Source: Mycolicibacter sp. MU0102 (lineage in GTDB: Bacteria; Actinomycetota; Actinomycetes; Mycobacteriales; Mycobacteriaceae). From it: a stretch of 64,000 nucleotides of DNA. Below the pieces are notes generated by a model. That model saw only the letters and a program-made list of their open reading frames with translations, had not been told where the DNA came from and ran no database searches. Both the position numbers and the translations under genes were made by a program. Location of the stretch: positions 4,730,173 through 4,794,172 of the forward strand of contig NZ_OY726398.1 in assembly GCF_963378105.1 (NCBI RefSeq), read 5' to 3'. Positions 24,934 to 33,012 of the stretch are shown piece after piece (position 1 is the stretch's first letter; each line of letters opens with the position of its first letter).

Positions 24934-26696
24934 GGCTCGCGGCGTTCATCGCCACGTGCATGATCGTGGGCGGTCTGGCGGCGGTGCCGCCAGCCGGGGC
25001 CGCCCCGGACCTGTGCACCCCGCCCGGGGAGCAGGCCGCCGTCGCGTTGCCGGTCAAACTGGCCAACGCCAAACGGCCGCGCGAGGACAAATACACCACG
25101 GCCGGCGTCGAGCCGCTGAGTTCGATTGACGTGACCAAACTCGGGCTGGGCACCCCCGGGGTACTGACGGTCGGCACGCTGACCGAAAGCCCCCCGACAA
25201 ACTGCATCAACGCCAAGGGCCGCTACAGCGGGTTCGACAACGAACTGCTGCGGGCCATCGCCAAGAAGCTGGGCCTGCGGGTGCACTTCGTCGGCACCGA
25301 CTTCTTCGGCCTGCTGGCCCAGGTGGAGTCGGGACGTTTCGACGTCGGGTCGGCGTCGATCAACGCCACCGACGAGCGCCGCCGCACAGTCGGTTTCACC
25401 AACGGCTACGACTTCGGCTACATGGCGCTGGTGGTCCCGGCTGGATCGGGGATCACCGGATTCGACGCCCTGGCCGGCGGCCAGCGCATCGCGGTGGTCC
25501 AGGGCACCGTCGAAGACGCCTACGCCGTCGACGCCCTGGAAGTCGAACCGGTGCGGTTCCCCGACTCGGTCACGCTGTACGCCAGCCTGAAGAGCCGCCA
25601 GGTCGACGCCTGGGTGGCGCCGTCGCTCACCGCGCTGAACCTGTTGAAGCCGGGCGATCCGGCGCAGATCGTCGGCTACACCTTCAGCCCGGCCGGCTTC
25701 GAGGCATACGCGGTGGCCAAAGGGAACCAGGCGCTGATCTCGGCGCTGAACTCCGGCCTGGACGCTGTCATCGAAGACGGCACCTGGCCACAGCTGTTCA
25801 CCGACTGGGTGCCGCGGCCGCTGCCACCAGACTGGCAGCCGGGTTCCAAGTCGGCAGCCACCCCGCATCTGCCGGACTTCGCGGCGATAGCGGCCCGGCA
25901 TCACCGGCCCGAGTCGGAGCCGTACACGCCCAAATCGACGCTGGCACAGCTACGCGACTCGTTCTTCGACTGGCAGTTGTACCGGCGCGCCCTGCCCGAC
26001 CTGCTCAAGACCGGCCTGCCCAACACGCTGCTGCTCACCGTGAGCGGCGGCGCGATCGGTTTGGTGGCGGGGCTGGGGCTGGCCGTGGCCGGAATCTCGC
26101 GGACCCGGTGGCTGCGCTGGCCGGCGCGGATCTACACCGACATCTTCCGGGGACTGCCCGAGGTACTGATCATCCTGCTCATCGGTCTGGCGGTCGGGCC
26201 ACTGGTGGGCGGCCTGACGCACAACAATCCGTACCCGCTGGGGATCGCGGCCCTGGGGCTGACCGCCGCGGCCTACATCGGGGAAATCTTGCGCTCGGGC
26301 ATCCAAAGTGTGGAGTCCGGCCAGCTGGAAGCCTCGCGTGCACTGGGTTTCGGCTACCCGGCCGCGATGCGACTGGTGGTGATCCCGCAGGGCATCCGGC
26401 GGGTGCTGCCGGCGCTGGTCAACCAGTTCATCGCCCTGCTCAAAGCGTCGGCGCTGCTGTACTTCCTCGGCCTGGTCGCCGGTCAGCGGGAGTTGTTCCA
26501 GGTGGGCCGCGACTTCAACGCCCAGACCGGCAGTCTCTCCCCCTTGGTGGCCGCCGGCATTCTTTACCTGGCCCTGACCATTCCGCTAACCCACCTGGTG
26601 AACGTCGTCGATCATCGGCTGCGGCGCGGCAGGCCCCCCGAAGCCGATGATTCGGTCGAGCTGAGCCCGGCGATCTCCAGTCAGGAGATGACGTGA
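24915..26696 (+). CDS. Fused substrate-binding protein and permease of a polar amino-acid-type ABC importer
   Basis: A 593-residue fusion. A signal segment (about 1-30) leads to a family 3 solute-binding domain (about 70-310; GRYSGFDNELLRAIA, then DVGSASINATDERR, then VVQGTVEDAY) and a linker. A His/Glu/Gln-type permease domain follows (about 350-575) with several helices and the coupling-helix region LEASRALGFGYPAAM. Such fusions tether the binding domain to the channel. It probably imports an amino acid or small polar nutrient; specificity cannot be read. ATG 24915 was chosen over GTG 24909 because it directly starts the signal-like segment; it overlaps the LLM gene by 19 bases. The ATPase gene overlaps its stop (GTGA). 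Confidence 0.87.
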   Translation: MARSAIRLAAFIATCMIVGGLAAVPPAGAAPDLCTPPGEQAAVALPVKLANAKRPREDKYTTAGVEPLSSIDVTKLGLGTPGVLTVGTLTESPPTNCINAKGRYSGFDNELLRAIAKKLGLRVHFVGTDFFGLLAQVESGRFDVGSASINATDERRRTVGFTNGYDFGYMALVVPAGSGITGFDALAGGQRIAVVQGTVEDAYAVDALEVEPVRFPDSVTLYASLKSRQVDAWVAPSLTALNLLKPGDPAQIVGYTFSPAGFEAYAVAKGNQALISALNSGLDAVIEDGTWPQLFTDWVPRPLPPDWQPGSKSAATPHLPDFAAIAARHHRPESEPYTPKSTLAQLRDSFFDWQLYRRALPDLLKTGLPNTLLLTVSGGAIGLVAGLGLAVAGISRTRWLRWPARIYTDIFRGLPEVLIILLIGLAVGPLVGGLTHNNPYPLGIAALGLTAAAYIGEILRSGIQSVESGQLEASRALGFGYPAAMRLVVIPQGIRRVLPALVNQFIALLKASALLYFLGLVAGQRELFQVGRDFNAQTGSLSPLVAAGILYLALTIPLTHLVNVVDHRLRRGRPPEADDSVELSPAISSQEMT

Positions 26697-27439
26697 GCGC
26701 CCCCGCAGCCCGCGAGCCGGTGTCGCTGGCGGCCAAAGAGATCCAGTTGTCTTTCGGCAAGAACCAGGTGCTGCGCGGAGTCGACCTCGACGTGCCCGCG
26801 GGCGCCACCGCCGCGGTGATCGGCCCCTCCGGGTCAGGTAAGTCGACGATGCTGCGCACCTTGAACCGGCTCCACGAACCCGACGCCGGCGACGTCCTGC
26901 TGGGCGGCCGATCGGTGCTGGGCGACGACCCCGACGAGCTGCGTCAGCGGATCGGGATGGTGTTCCAGCATTTCAATCTGTTCCCGCACCGCAGCGTGCT
27001 GGACAACATCACGCTGGCTCCGCGCAAGCTGCGCGGGATGTCCGACGACGCCGCCCGCGAGCTCGCGCTGAGCCTGCTGGACCGGGTCGGGCTGAGGAAC
27101 AAGGCCACGTCCCGCCCGTCGGCGCTCTCCGGCGGCCAGCAGCAACGGGTGGCGATCGCCCGCGCGCTGGCGATGCAGCCGCAGGTGATGCTCTTCGACG
27201 AAGCCACCTCGGCGCTGGATCCGGAGTTGGTCAAAGGGATCCTGGCGTTGATCGCCGAACTCGGGGCCGATGGCATGACGATGGTGGTGGTCACCCACGA
27301 GATGGGCTTCGCTCGCTCAGCCGCGAACACGGTGGTCTTCATGGACCGGGGCAAGGTCGTGGAGTCCGGTCCGCCCGATCAGATCTTCGACAACGCCGAG
27401 ACGCAGCGACTGCAGAAGTTTCTCTCCCAGGTGTTGTGA
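26693..27439 (+). CDS. ABC transporter ATPase, GlnQ/HisP type
   Basis: A 248-residue ATPase with Walker A GPSGSGKST, Q-loop (MVFQHFNLFPH), signature LSGGQQQR, Walker B VMLFDEATSALD and the switch histidine in VVTHEMGFA. The sequence is closest to polar amino-acid importers, matching the fused binding-protein/permease upstream. The GTG start at 26693 overlaps the permease stop by four bases, so a functional complex is a dimer of this ATPase with a dimer of the fusion. From memory, the corresponding place in M. tuberculosis holds a GntR gene instead of a transporter. Confidence 0.92.
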   Translation: MSAPAAREPVSLAAKEIQLSFGKNQVLRGVDLDVPAGATAAVIGPSGSGKSTMLRTLNRLHEPDAGDVLLGGRSVLGDDPDELRQRIGMVFQHFNLFPHRSVLDNITLAPRKLRGMSDDAARELALSLLDRVGLRNKATSRPSALSGGQQQRVAIARALAMQPQVMLFDEATSALDPELVKGILALIAELGADGMTMVVVTHEMGFARSAANTVVFMDRGKVVESGPPDQIFDNAETQRLQKFLSQVL

Positions 27440-27455
27440 CAGCAACCTGCACGAG

Positions 27456-27488
27456 TTGTCAACCCTCTTTACAGTCACCGGTTAGACT
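27456..27488 (+). promoter_or_regulatory. Candidate promoter of the MarR gene (leaderless)
   Basis: TAGACT at 27483-27488 fits the mycobacterial -10 pattern TANNNT and ends eight bases before ATG 27497, so transcription would start at or next to the start codon. TTGTCA at 27456-27461 resembles a -35 element but its spacing of 21 is long. No ribosome-binding site is visible, which agrees with a leaderless mRNA. Confidence 0.4.
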
Positions 27489-27496
27489 GGCGAACT

Positions 27497-28009
27497 ATGA
27501 CGGACAGCAAGGCCGATACGCCGCAGGTGACGGCGATCGCAGAAGGCTTGCACCGTTCGCTGTCCAAACTGTTTTCGATCCTGCGGCGCGGTGACATCAG
27601 CGGAGGCACCCCCACTGGCGAACTCACGCTGGCCCAGCTGTCGATCCTGATCACGCTGCTGGATCGGGGCCCGATCCGGATGACCGAGCTGGCCGCCCAC
27701 GAGCGGGTCCGCACCCCCACCACCACGGTGGCGATCCGCCGCCTGGAGAAGATCGGCCTGGTCAAGCGCAGCCGCGACCCCTCGGATCTGCGGGCCGTGC
27801 TGGTCGACATCACCCCCGAAGGACTGGCGAGCCACCGCGAGTCGCTGGCAAACCGGCACGCGGCGCTGGCGGCGATGCTGAACAAGCTCAGCCAAGAAGA
27901 ACTCGACCTGCTGACTCGGGCACTCGAGCCCCTGGAGCGACTGGCCACCTGTGATGGTGTCGAACCGGCAGCCGCCGGCGATGCGGGCTGCCCCATGGAT
28001 TGCGGTTGA
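27497..28009 (+). CDS. MarR-family transcriptional regulator (Rv0042c-like)
   Basis: A 170-residue MarR protein with flanking dimerisation helices and a central winged helix (ELTLAQLSILITLLD, then RMTELAAHERVRTPTTTVAIRRLEK with the wing SRDPSDLRAVLVDIT). It probably senses a small ligand and represses neighbouring genes. ATG 27497 is preceded by a -10-like TAGACT rather than a ribosome-binding site. A Cys in ERLATCDGV and one in GCPMDCG near the C-terminus could be redox-sensitive, but this is speculation. The SDR gene begins at 28009 with a one-base overlap of this stop. Confidence 0.88.
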   Translation: MTDSKADTPQVTAIAEGLHRSLSKLFSILRRGDISGGTPTGELTLAQLSILITLLDRGPIRMTELAAHERVRTPTTTVAIRRLEKIGLVKRSRDPSDLRAVLVDITPEGLASHRESLANRHAALAAMLNKLSQEELDLLTRALEPLERLATCDGVEPAAAGDAGCPMDCG

Positions 28010-28674
28010 TGCCGACTGCCCTGATCACCGGAGCCGGCGGCGGTATCGGTTCGGCGATAGCGGCAGCGTTGGCGCCCACCCACACCCTGTTGCTGGCCGG
28101 TCGGCCGTCAGCGCGTCTGGACGCGGTGGCCGAGCGGCTCGGCGCCACCACCTGGCCGCTCGACTTGGCCGACATCGACGGGATCGACGCCGCCACCGAG
28201 GTCGTCGACGAACTCGACGTCCTGGTGCACAACGCCGGGGTAATGCTGCCCGGTGCTGCCGGCGAGTCCTACATCGAAGAGTGGCGGGCCACCTTCGAGG
28301 TGAACGTGTTCGGGGCTGTGGCCCTGACGCTAGCTCTGTTGCCCGCGTTGCGGGCGGCCCGCGGCCAGGTGGTCTTCATCAACTCCGGTGCCGGGCAACG
28401 GGTTTCTCCGGGCATGGCGTCGTATTCGGCGAGCAAGTTCGCGCTGCGGGCGTTCGCCGATTCCCTGCGCAGTGACGAGCCCGCGCTACGGGTCACCACG
28501 GTCTACCCGGGCCGGGTCGACACCGACATGCAGCAAGATCTGGTCGCCTACGAGGGTGGCGAGTACGACCCGGCCCGATTCCTGCGCCCCGACACCGTCG
28601 CCGAAGTGGTAGCCGGCGCAATCCGCACCCCCGCCGAGGCACAGCTGCAAGAAGTAGTGGTCCGGCCGCGCTGA
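28009..28674 (+). CDS. Short-chain dehydrogenase/reductase
   Basis: A 221-residue classical SDR: cofactor motif TGAGGGIG at residues 8-15, NAG (HNAGVM), catalytic Ser in INSGAG and YSASK. Length is near the minimum of the family. The start ATG 28009 overlaps the MarR stop (TGATG), so the pair is translationally coupled and the reductase may be the regulated target of MarR. Substrate unknown. The last 50 or so bases of the gene have a degraded copy at 29856-29904, beyond the adjacent cyclase gene. Confidence 0.88.
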   Translation: MPTALITGAGGGIGSAIAAALAPTHTLLLAGRPSARLDAVAERLGATTWPLDLADIDGIDAATEVVDELDVLVHNAGVMLPGAAGESYIEEWRATFEVNVFGAVALTLALLPALRAARGQVVFINSGAGQRVSPGMASYSASKFALRAFADSLRSDEPALRVTTVYPGRVDTDMQQDLVAYEGGEYDPARFLRPDTVAEVVAGAIRTPAEAQLQEVVVRPR

Positions 28675-28675
28675 G

Positions 28676-29812
28676 CTATCCGGTTTCCTGCCGCCGTACC
28701 CGGAACAACTTGGTCTCGCCCTCCACACCCTTGAGTGCACGGGTTCCGACAAACGACCAGGCATACCCCGGTACCTCACCGATGGCCTCGCGGGCCGCGC
28801 CCTCCGTCATGACCTCGCCGGGCTCGGCGACGCTGGTGACCCGGCTCGCGACGTTCACCGGGCTGCCGAACCAATCCCGGGCTCGGCTCACCGCCCAGCC
28901 CGACGCGATACCGGCCCGCAGCTGCGGCAGGTCGGGGTTGTCGGCGGCGCGGTCCAGAAGCTGTAGCGTGGCGCCGAGCAGCTTCGCGGCGTCGGACGAC
29001 ACCAGCATCACCGCATCGCCGATCGTCTTGACCAGCCGCACCGGAGGGTTGACCACCTCGTGCGCCAGATCGGCAAGGCGCTCAACGAGTCCCACCAGCT
29101 CCTCGGGCGGTATCGCCTCGCCCAGTCGGGTGAATCCGACCATGTCGGCGAAGGCCACCGCGAGCTGCCGCGCCCCGGGCAGCGCCACCCCGGCCGCCCG
29201 CTCGGTGGCGTTGACCTCCTCACCTTCCAGCACCCGCCGCAGCTGGACAAACAGAATGTCGCGAATCATGTCTCCCAACAAAGGGATAACAGTTCGCACG
29301 ATCTCCTCGTGGGCTTTGGCGACCTCGAGCTCGGTCAGGCCCGGCCGCATGATCGCCGAAATGGTGCTGTACCGGAACGCCGGAACCGCCCGGGAAATGC
29401 CCTCGGAAAGCCGGCGGATCATCAGCAGCACCTGGCCCGGGTCCAGTCCGGCCCCGACCAGTTGCTGCAATCGCACGGCGGCCTCACCGTCGGCCCGCAA
29501 AAGCAAGGCCGCATCGGGATCATCCAACCGCGGCAGCCCCAACGCACGTTCGATGCCCTGCAACAGGGCCAGATCAATGCCGTGGTCGGCGCTGACCGCA
29601 CGTTCTGACACGTATTTGCCGTCGTTGCCCAACGCACGATGCGCCGGCATCAGCATCGGCGCCACCTCGGCCCGGATCTGATCCAGTCCGAAGCCCTGCT
29701 CCAGCAACCAGACCACCAGCTCGGCACGCTCCTCGCGGGCACTGGCGTCAAGACCGTCGAACAGCCCCAGCTCCGCCAGCGTCTCGTGGAATGTTCCGCT
29801 CTCGGCCCACAT
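28676..29812 (-). CDS. Class III adenylate/guanylate cyclase with N-terminal regulatory domain
   Basis: A 378-residue cytoplasmic protein. The first 190 residues form a helical domain, followed by a class III cyclase homology domain with both metal-binding aspartates (FADMVGFTRLG and KTIGDAVML) and the transition-state Asn and Arg (NVASR). Layout and length resemble the Rv1264/Rv2212 type, in which the N-terminal domain modulates activity in response to pH or lipid; I infer the same architecture. It probably makes cAMP. The gene converges with the SDR gene with one base between them and is flanked by a duplicated segment of the SDR 3' end, suggesting insertion or segmental duplication at this place. 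Confidence 0.9.
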   Translation of the reverse strand: MWAESGTFHETLAELGLFDGLDASAREERAELVVWLLEQGFGLDQIRAEVAPMLMPAHRALGNDGKYVSERAVSADHGIDLALLQGIERALGLPRLDDPDAALLLRADGEAAVRLQQLVGAGLDPGQVLLMIRRLSEGISRAVPAFRYSTISAIMRPGLTELEVAKAHEEIVRTVIPLLGDMIRDILFVQLRRVLEGEEVNATERAAGVALPGARQLAVAFADMVGFTRLGEAIPPEELVGLVERLADLAHEVVNPPVRLVKTIGDAVMLVSSDAAKLLGATLQLLDRAADNPDLPQLRAGIASGWAVSRARDWFGSPVNVASRVTSVAEPGEVMTEGAAREAIGEVPGYAWSFVGTRALKGVEGETKLFRVRRQETG

Positions 29813-29831
29813 GCTGTCGCCTCAAATCATT

Positions 29832-29904
29832 GCCACACCGCCAGGTTGACCGGCCATCCGGACCCCGGGGGCACCTGCAGGAAGGGGTGGTCCGGCCGCG
29901 CTGA
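29832..29904 (+). pseudogene. Degraded second copy of the SDR gene 3' end
   Basis: Bases 29887-29904 are an exact 18-base copy of the SDR stop region (28657-28674), and 29856-29904 aligns with 28621-28674 with a few substitutions and a five-base deficit. Weaker similarity extends left to about 29832. The copy lies just upstream of the cyclase start and is not open in the SDR frame. Confidence 0.6.
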
Positions 29905-29919
29905 TCCGGTTGATTCGGG

Positions 29920-30591
29920 TCAGCCGATGATTCCCGCCCGGACCTGGTCGGCGACCTTGAGCGCCTGATCGGACACGATCCCACTGCTGCACACCAGAAC
30001 CTCGATGGCCGCGTTGGACTTTCCGGTGATCACGTGCGAGCACGTCGAGTGGTCTGACACCCGGTTGGTGCGCACCGCGAAGCCGTCGCCGGCCTCCGCC
30101 GGCGTCTGCACGTACCACTGCTCATCGTCCTGTCCGGGCAGCGTCAGGTTGACTTGGTCGCCGGCGCAGTTCTGCCAAGACTGTGCGGTCTCGCTCACGA
30201 AGTCCGACGCGGCCTCCTCGGTGGGGAACGCCGCGATCACCGTCGTCACCCGCACCCGAACCGGACCGGTCACATCGCTGGTGAGGGTCTGAAGGTCGAT
30301 TCCGCGGAATGAACTGCCGCCGTACGTCGATTCGGTTGCGGGATAGACCGCCCCGACACAGCCCTTCTCAATGGACTTGTAGTTCCGCAGCCCGTTGGAA
30401 TGGTCGGTGACCGTCAGCGACGGATTCCGCAGTCCCGGACCCGCGAAGATGCTGTTGAGCGAAGCCGGGTCGGGCTGCAGGGCCGCGAGGTCACCGGCTT
30501 CGACCGGAGCGGCGATGGCCGGTGCCGCAAGCAACAGCCCGGCCGCGGCGATACCGGCGGCGAATATGCCCAGGGTGTGCGAATTGCGCAT
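29920..30591 (-). CDS. Secreted PknH-type sensor-domain protein A
   Basis: A 223-residue exported protein: signal peptide (MRNSHTLGIFAAGIAAAG, cleavage probably after an AxA near residue 28) and then a PknH extracellular-like sensor domain. Four cysteines sit in the family pattern: GCVGAVYP, WQNCAG, STCSHV and VLVCSSG, which form two disulfides in the PknH domain. No kinase is attached. ATG 30591 was preferred to ATG 30609 because an AAAGG lies about ten bases upstream. It is followed after the divergent pair by similar proteins B to E. Possible roles are ligand binding in the cell wall or periplasm; the ligand is unknown. Confidence 0.82.
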   Translation of the reverse strand: MRNSHTLGIFAAGIAAAGLLLAAPAIAAPVEAGDLAALQPDPASLNSIFAGPGLRNPSLTVTDHSNGLRNYKSIEKGCVGAVYPATESTYGGSSFRGIDLQTLTSDVTGPVRVRVTTVIAAFPTEEAASDFVSETAQSWQNCAGDQVNLTLPGQDDEQWYVQTPAEAGDGFAVRTNRVSDHSTCSHVITGKSNAAIEVLVCSSGIVSDQALKVADQVRAGIIG

Positions 30592-30633
30592 GGAGAGCTG
30601 ACCTTTCATCGACGTGGTTCGAGAGGGCTGGAG

Positions 30634-31296
30634 CTAGGCGAGGTTGCGAACAATCTGCGAACGCAAGCTGCGTCCCTTACCGCCAGGGTTGGTGTCGGTG
30701 CACAGTCGGACATCGACGACGTAGTTGCTCTTGGCCTGCAGCACCCGCTCGCAGCCGGCGGTGCCCTTCATGGGATTTGCGAACAGGGTGGCGAACAGCT
30801 CCAGTCCGCCCGCGGTGACGACCCCGGCCTTGACGTCGGAAGTCAGGCCGTTGGCGTATTCGGCGGTCAACGGAGTCCCCTTGCAGCTCTTCCAGATGGC
30901 GGCCTGATCGTTGAGGTAGGTCTGCGCGGCTTTGGCGTCGGGGAATTCGGCGACGGCCTGAACCACGTTGGGGTTCACCTCGCCACCGGGCTCCCGAAGG
31001 GTCTGCACGATGAAGTCGGTGTAGCCCGAGCCGTCGTAAGCCGCTGCCGAGCCGGGCGAATACACCGCCGTACAGTTCGACGGGGTGGTGGTCGGCGTGC
31101 TCAGGGGCTGGGTGCCGGATTCGGAACTGATTACCTGCATCGTGGTGTCCAGCCGCTGGCTGACCTCATCGGCGGGAACCAGCACGTCAGCCAGGTCCAC
31201 GGCAGTGGGCGCGGCCTGCGCGATCGAGCCGTCCGCGAGCACCCCGATTAACGCCGCGGCCGAGACTGCCACCACTGGGGCTAGGTGAATTCGCAT
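30634..31296 (-). CDS. Secreted PknH-type sensor-domain protein B
   Basis: A 220-residue exported protein starting at ATG 31296 (the frame is open further upstream but the signal peptide MRIHLAPVVAVSAAALIG starts here). The sensor-like domain has the four-cysteine pattern NCTAVYSP, WKSCKG, AGCERV and VRLCTDT, and the AYDGSGYTDF segment shared with protein C. It lies 42 bases upstream of protein A on the same strand, so A and B are probably cotranscribed. A TAACAT -10-like element on the minus strand at 31360-31355 could drive them. Function unknown beyond the family. Confidence 0.82.
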   Translation of the reverse strand: MRIHLAPVVAVSAAALIGVLADGSIAQAAPTAVDLADVLVPADEVSQRLDTTMQVISSESGTQPLSTPTTTPSNCTAVYSPGSAAAYDGSGYTDFIVQTLREPGGEVNPNVVQAVAEFPDAKAAQTYLNDQAAIWKSCKGTPLTAEYANGLTSDVKAGVVTAGGLELFATLFANPMKGTAGCERVLQAKSNYVVDVRLCTDTNPGGKGRSLRSQIVRNLA

Positions 31297-31451
31297 CGAA
31301 ATCCATTCCGTTTCGCCGTGTTGAACTCCCCTACCGGCGGCTGGGGCTGACCGAATGTTATCCGGTGTTCCGCGCCGAGACCCCTCCGTTGGAGTCCGCA
31401 ATGTGGTTCCATCGATAACCGAACCGATCGACCCAACGTTAAGGACGTGCA

Positions 31452-32174
31452 ATGCAACGGGACGACACCGACCGGAGAATCGGTTACCTTGCGCTCGCAA
31501 TCGCGACCTGCGCCGCGGGGGCGCTGACGGTACTGCCCGCCCTGGCCTCGGCAACCCCGGGCGCGCCGGGCATCGACGACACCACCCCCTCCGCGGACGT
31601 CGACCTGGCCGCTCTCCAGCTGACCTCGGCAGAGGCGTCGCCCATCGTCAAGTGGCCATCGGATCCGCCCGCCGAGTTGACGGTGTACAAGACCGCGACC
31701 TCGCCGATCACCGGCGCGGCCAGCACCTCCGATTCGCAATGCGCCAGCGCGGTCTATGCCGGCCTGGACAAGACCTACGACGGCACTGGCTATACCGGCC
31801 TGAACTACCAAGAGCTCACCGGATTCGGTTCCAAGAACAGCTATTCGGTGATCTCGGTGGCCTCCAGCTACAACGACGAACACGCCGCGGCCAACATGGT
31901 GGCCAACACCATTCAGAACTGGACCGACTGCAGCCGCAAGAAGGTGACCGGCGACCTCAGCGGCTCCACGCAGACCCGAACCGTCAACAACGTGGTCTCC
32001 ACCACCGACGACATCTACCTGGTCAACAACATCACCGACGACGGCGGCGCCTGCTCGCACGCCATGACGTCGCAGGGCAACGTCGTAGTCGAGGTGTCGG
32101 CATGTCGATCCAACATCGGTCTGGTCAAGCAGAGCCTTCAACTGGCCAACAAGATGCTGGTCAAGCTGCCGTGA
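31452..32174 (+). CDS. Secreted PknH-type sensor-domain protein C
   Basis: A 240-residue exported protein with an N-terminal signal or anchor (residues about 10-35) and a sensor-like domain with cysteines in QCASAVYAG, WTDCSR, GACSHA and VSACRSN. TYDGTGYTGLNYQEL matches the corresponding part of protein B, so B and C are recent-looking paralogues in divergent orientation, with 155 bases between their starts. AAGGACG lies six bases before the ATG. Its stop overlaps the GTG start of protein D by four bases. Confidence 0.82.
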   Translation: MQRDDTDRRIGYLALAIATCAAGALTVLPALASATPGAPGIDDTTPSADVDLAALQLTSAEASPIVKWPSDPPAELTVYKTATSPITGAASTSDSQCASAVYAGLDKTYDGTGYTGLNYQELTGFGSKNSYSVISVASSYNDEHAAANMVANTIQNWTDCSRKKVTGDLSGSTQTRTVNNVVSTTDDIYLVNNITDDGGACSHAMTSQGNVVVEVSACRSNIGLVKQSLQLANKMLVKLP

Positions 32175-32986
32175 CGCTCCGACTTATCGCCGGCTGGTGT
32201 GTCGGGCTGGCCGCGCTGACCCTCTCCGGCTGTGCCGGGGACGACCCCGACCAGGACAGCGCCGCCACGGTTGCGCCGGCGGCGGCCGCGGCGGCCCCCA
32301 GCGTCCAACCGGATCCGACGGCGCCCGCCGCTCCGGCCGGTGAGCCAACTGGACAGCCCGCAGCAACCCCGACTCCGGCGGCGGCCGCCGGGCCGCGCTT
32401 GGTGACACCGGGCAAGCTTGGCGCTCTGCTGGTTCCGATCGAGGAGCTCAACAACGTCGTCAGTGCAAAGCTGGGATTCGAAACAGTGTTCACCAGGCCC
32501 GGTGCGCCGGCCGGCGGCCTGGGCGACAAAGCCGGCTGCGCGGTGTTGTTCGGCTCCAACACCGACACCTACGCAGGCGAATACACCGCCTTCCGGCGCC
32601 AGAGCGTGCGGGACGGCGAGGACAGCTCGCAACATTTCGTCGCCCAGGAAGTGGCCGCCTTCGCCGATGTCGCCACCGCGGCCGCGAACTTCGGCCAAAC
32701 CTTCGACAAGAAGACCCTGGCCGGTTGTGACGGTGCCGTGGTGCATCGCCAGGGTGACGACGACCGCATCACCTGGCGGCTCAAGCTGACCGACATCACT
32801 GCCGACACCGCCCGATGGACGCTGGACCAGTACGCCGACGGCAAGCCCAACGACTGGACCTGTGCGCATGAGGCGCGGACCCGCAGCAACGTCGAATTCA
32901 CGGTGACCGTATGCCAATTCGGCAACGCGGCACCGGCTGCGACAGCGATCGGAAATCAGATCAACGACTGGATTCCCCACCCGTGA
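32171..32986 (+). CDS. PknH-type sensor-domain lipoprotein D
   Basis: A 271-residue lipoprotein: signal peptide with lipobox LSGC (Cys at about residue 21), an Ala/Pro/Thr-rich linker of about 55 residues, then a sensor-like domain with cysteines in GCAVLFG, LAGCDG, WTCAHEA and VTVCQFG. The lipid anchor and linker would hold the domain away from the membrane. GTG 32171 overlaps the stop of protein C (GTGA), giving translational coupling in the order C-D-E. The frame is open upstream but conserved sequence begins at this GTG. Confidence 0.83.
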   Translation: MTLRLIAGWCVGLAALTLSGCAGDDPDQDSAATVAPAAAAAAPSVQPDPTAPAAPAGEPTGQPAATPTPAAAAGPRLVTPGKLGALLVPIEELNNVVSAKLGFETVFTRPGAPAGGLGDKAGCAVLFGSNTDTYAGEYTAFRRQSVRDGEDSSQHFVAQEVAAFADVATAAANFGQTFDKKTLAGCDGAVVHRQGDDDRITWRLKLTDITADTARWTLDQYADGKPNDWTCAHEARTRSNVEFTVTVCQFGNAAPAATAIGNQINDWIPHP

Positions 32987-33012
32987 CCGGCATGCGAGGA
33001 AAGGCGGCAGCG

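Noticed and set aside
28657..29904. Insertion sequence around the cyclase gene
   Set aside because: The 18-base repeats are SDR gene sequence, there are no terminal inverted repeats and no transposase.
31355..32170. Long upstream extension of lipoprotein D frame
   Set aside because: Runs through protein C in another frame with no conserved residues; lipobox start at GTG 32171 is clear.
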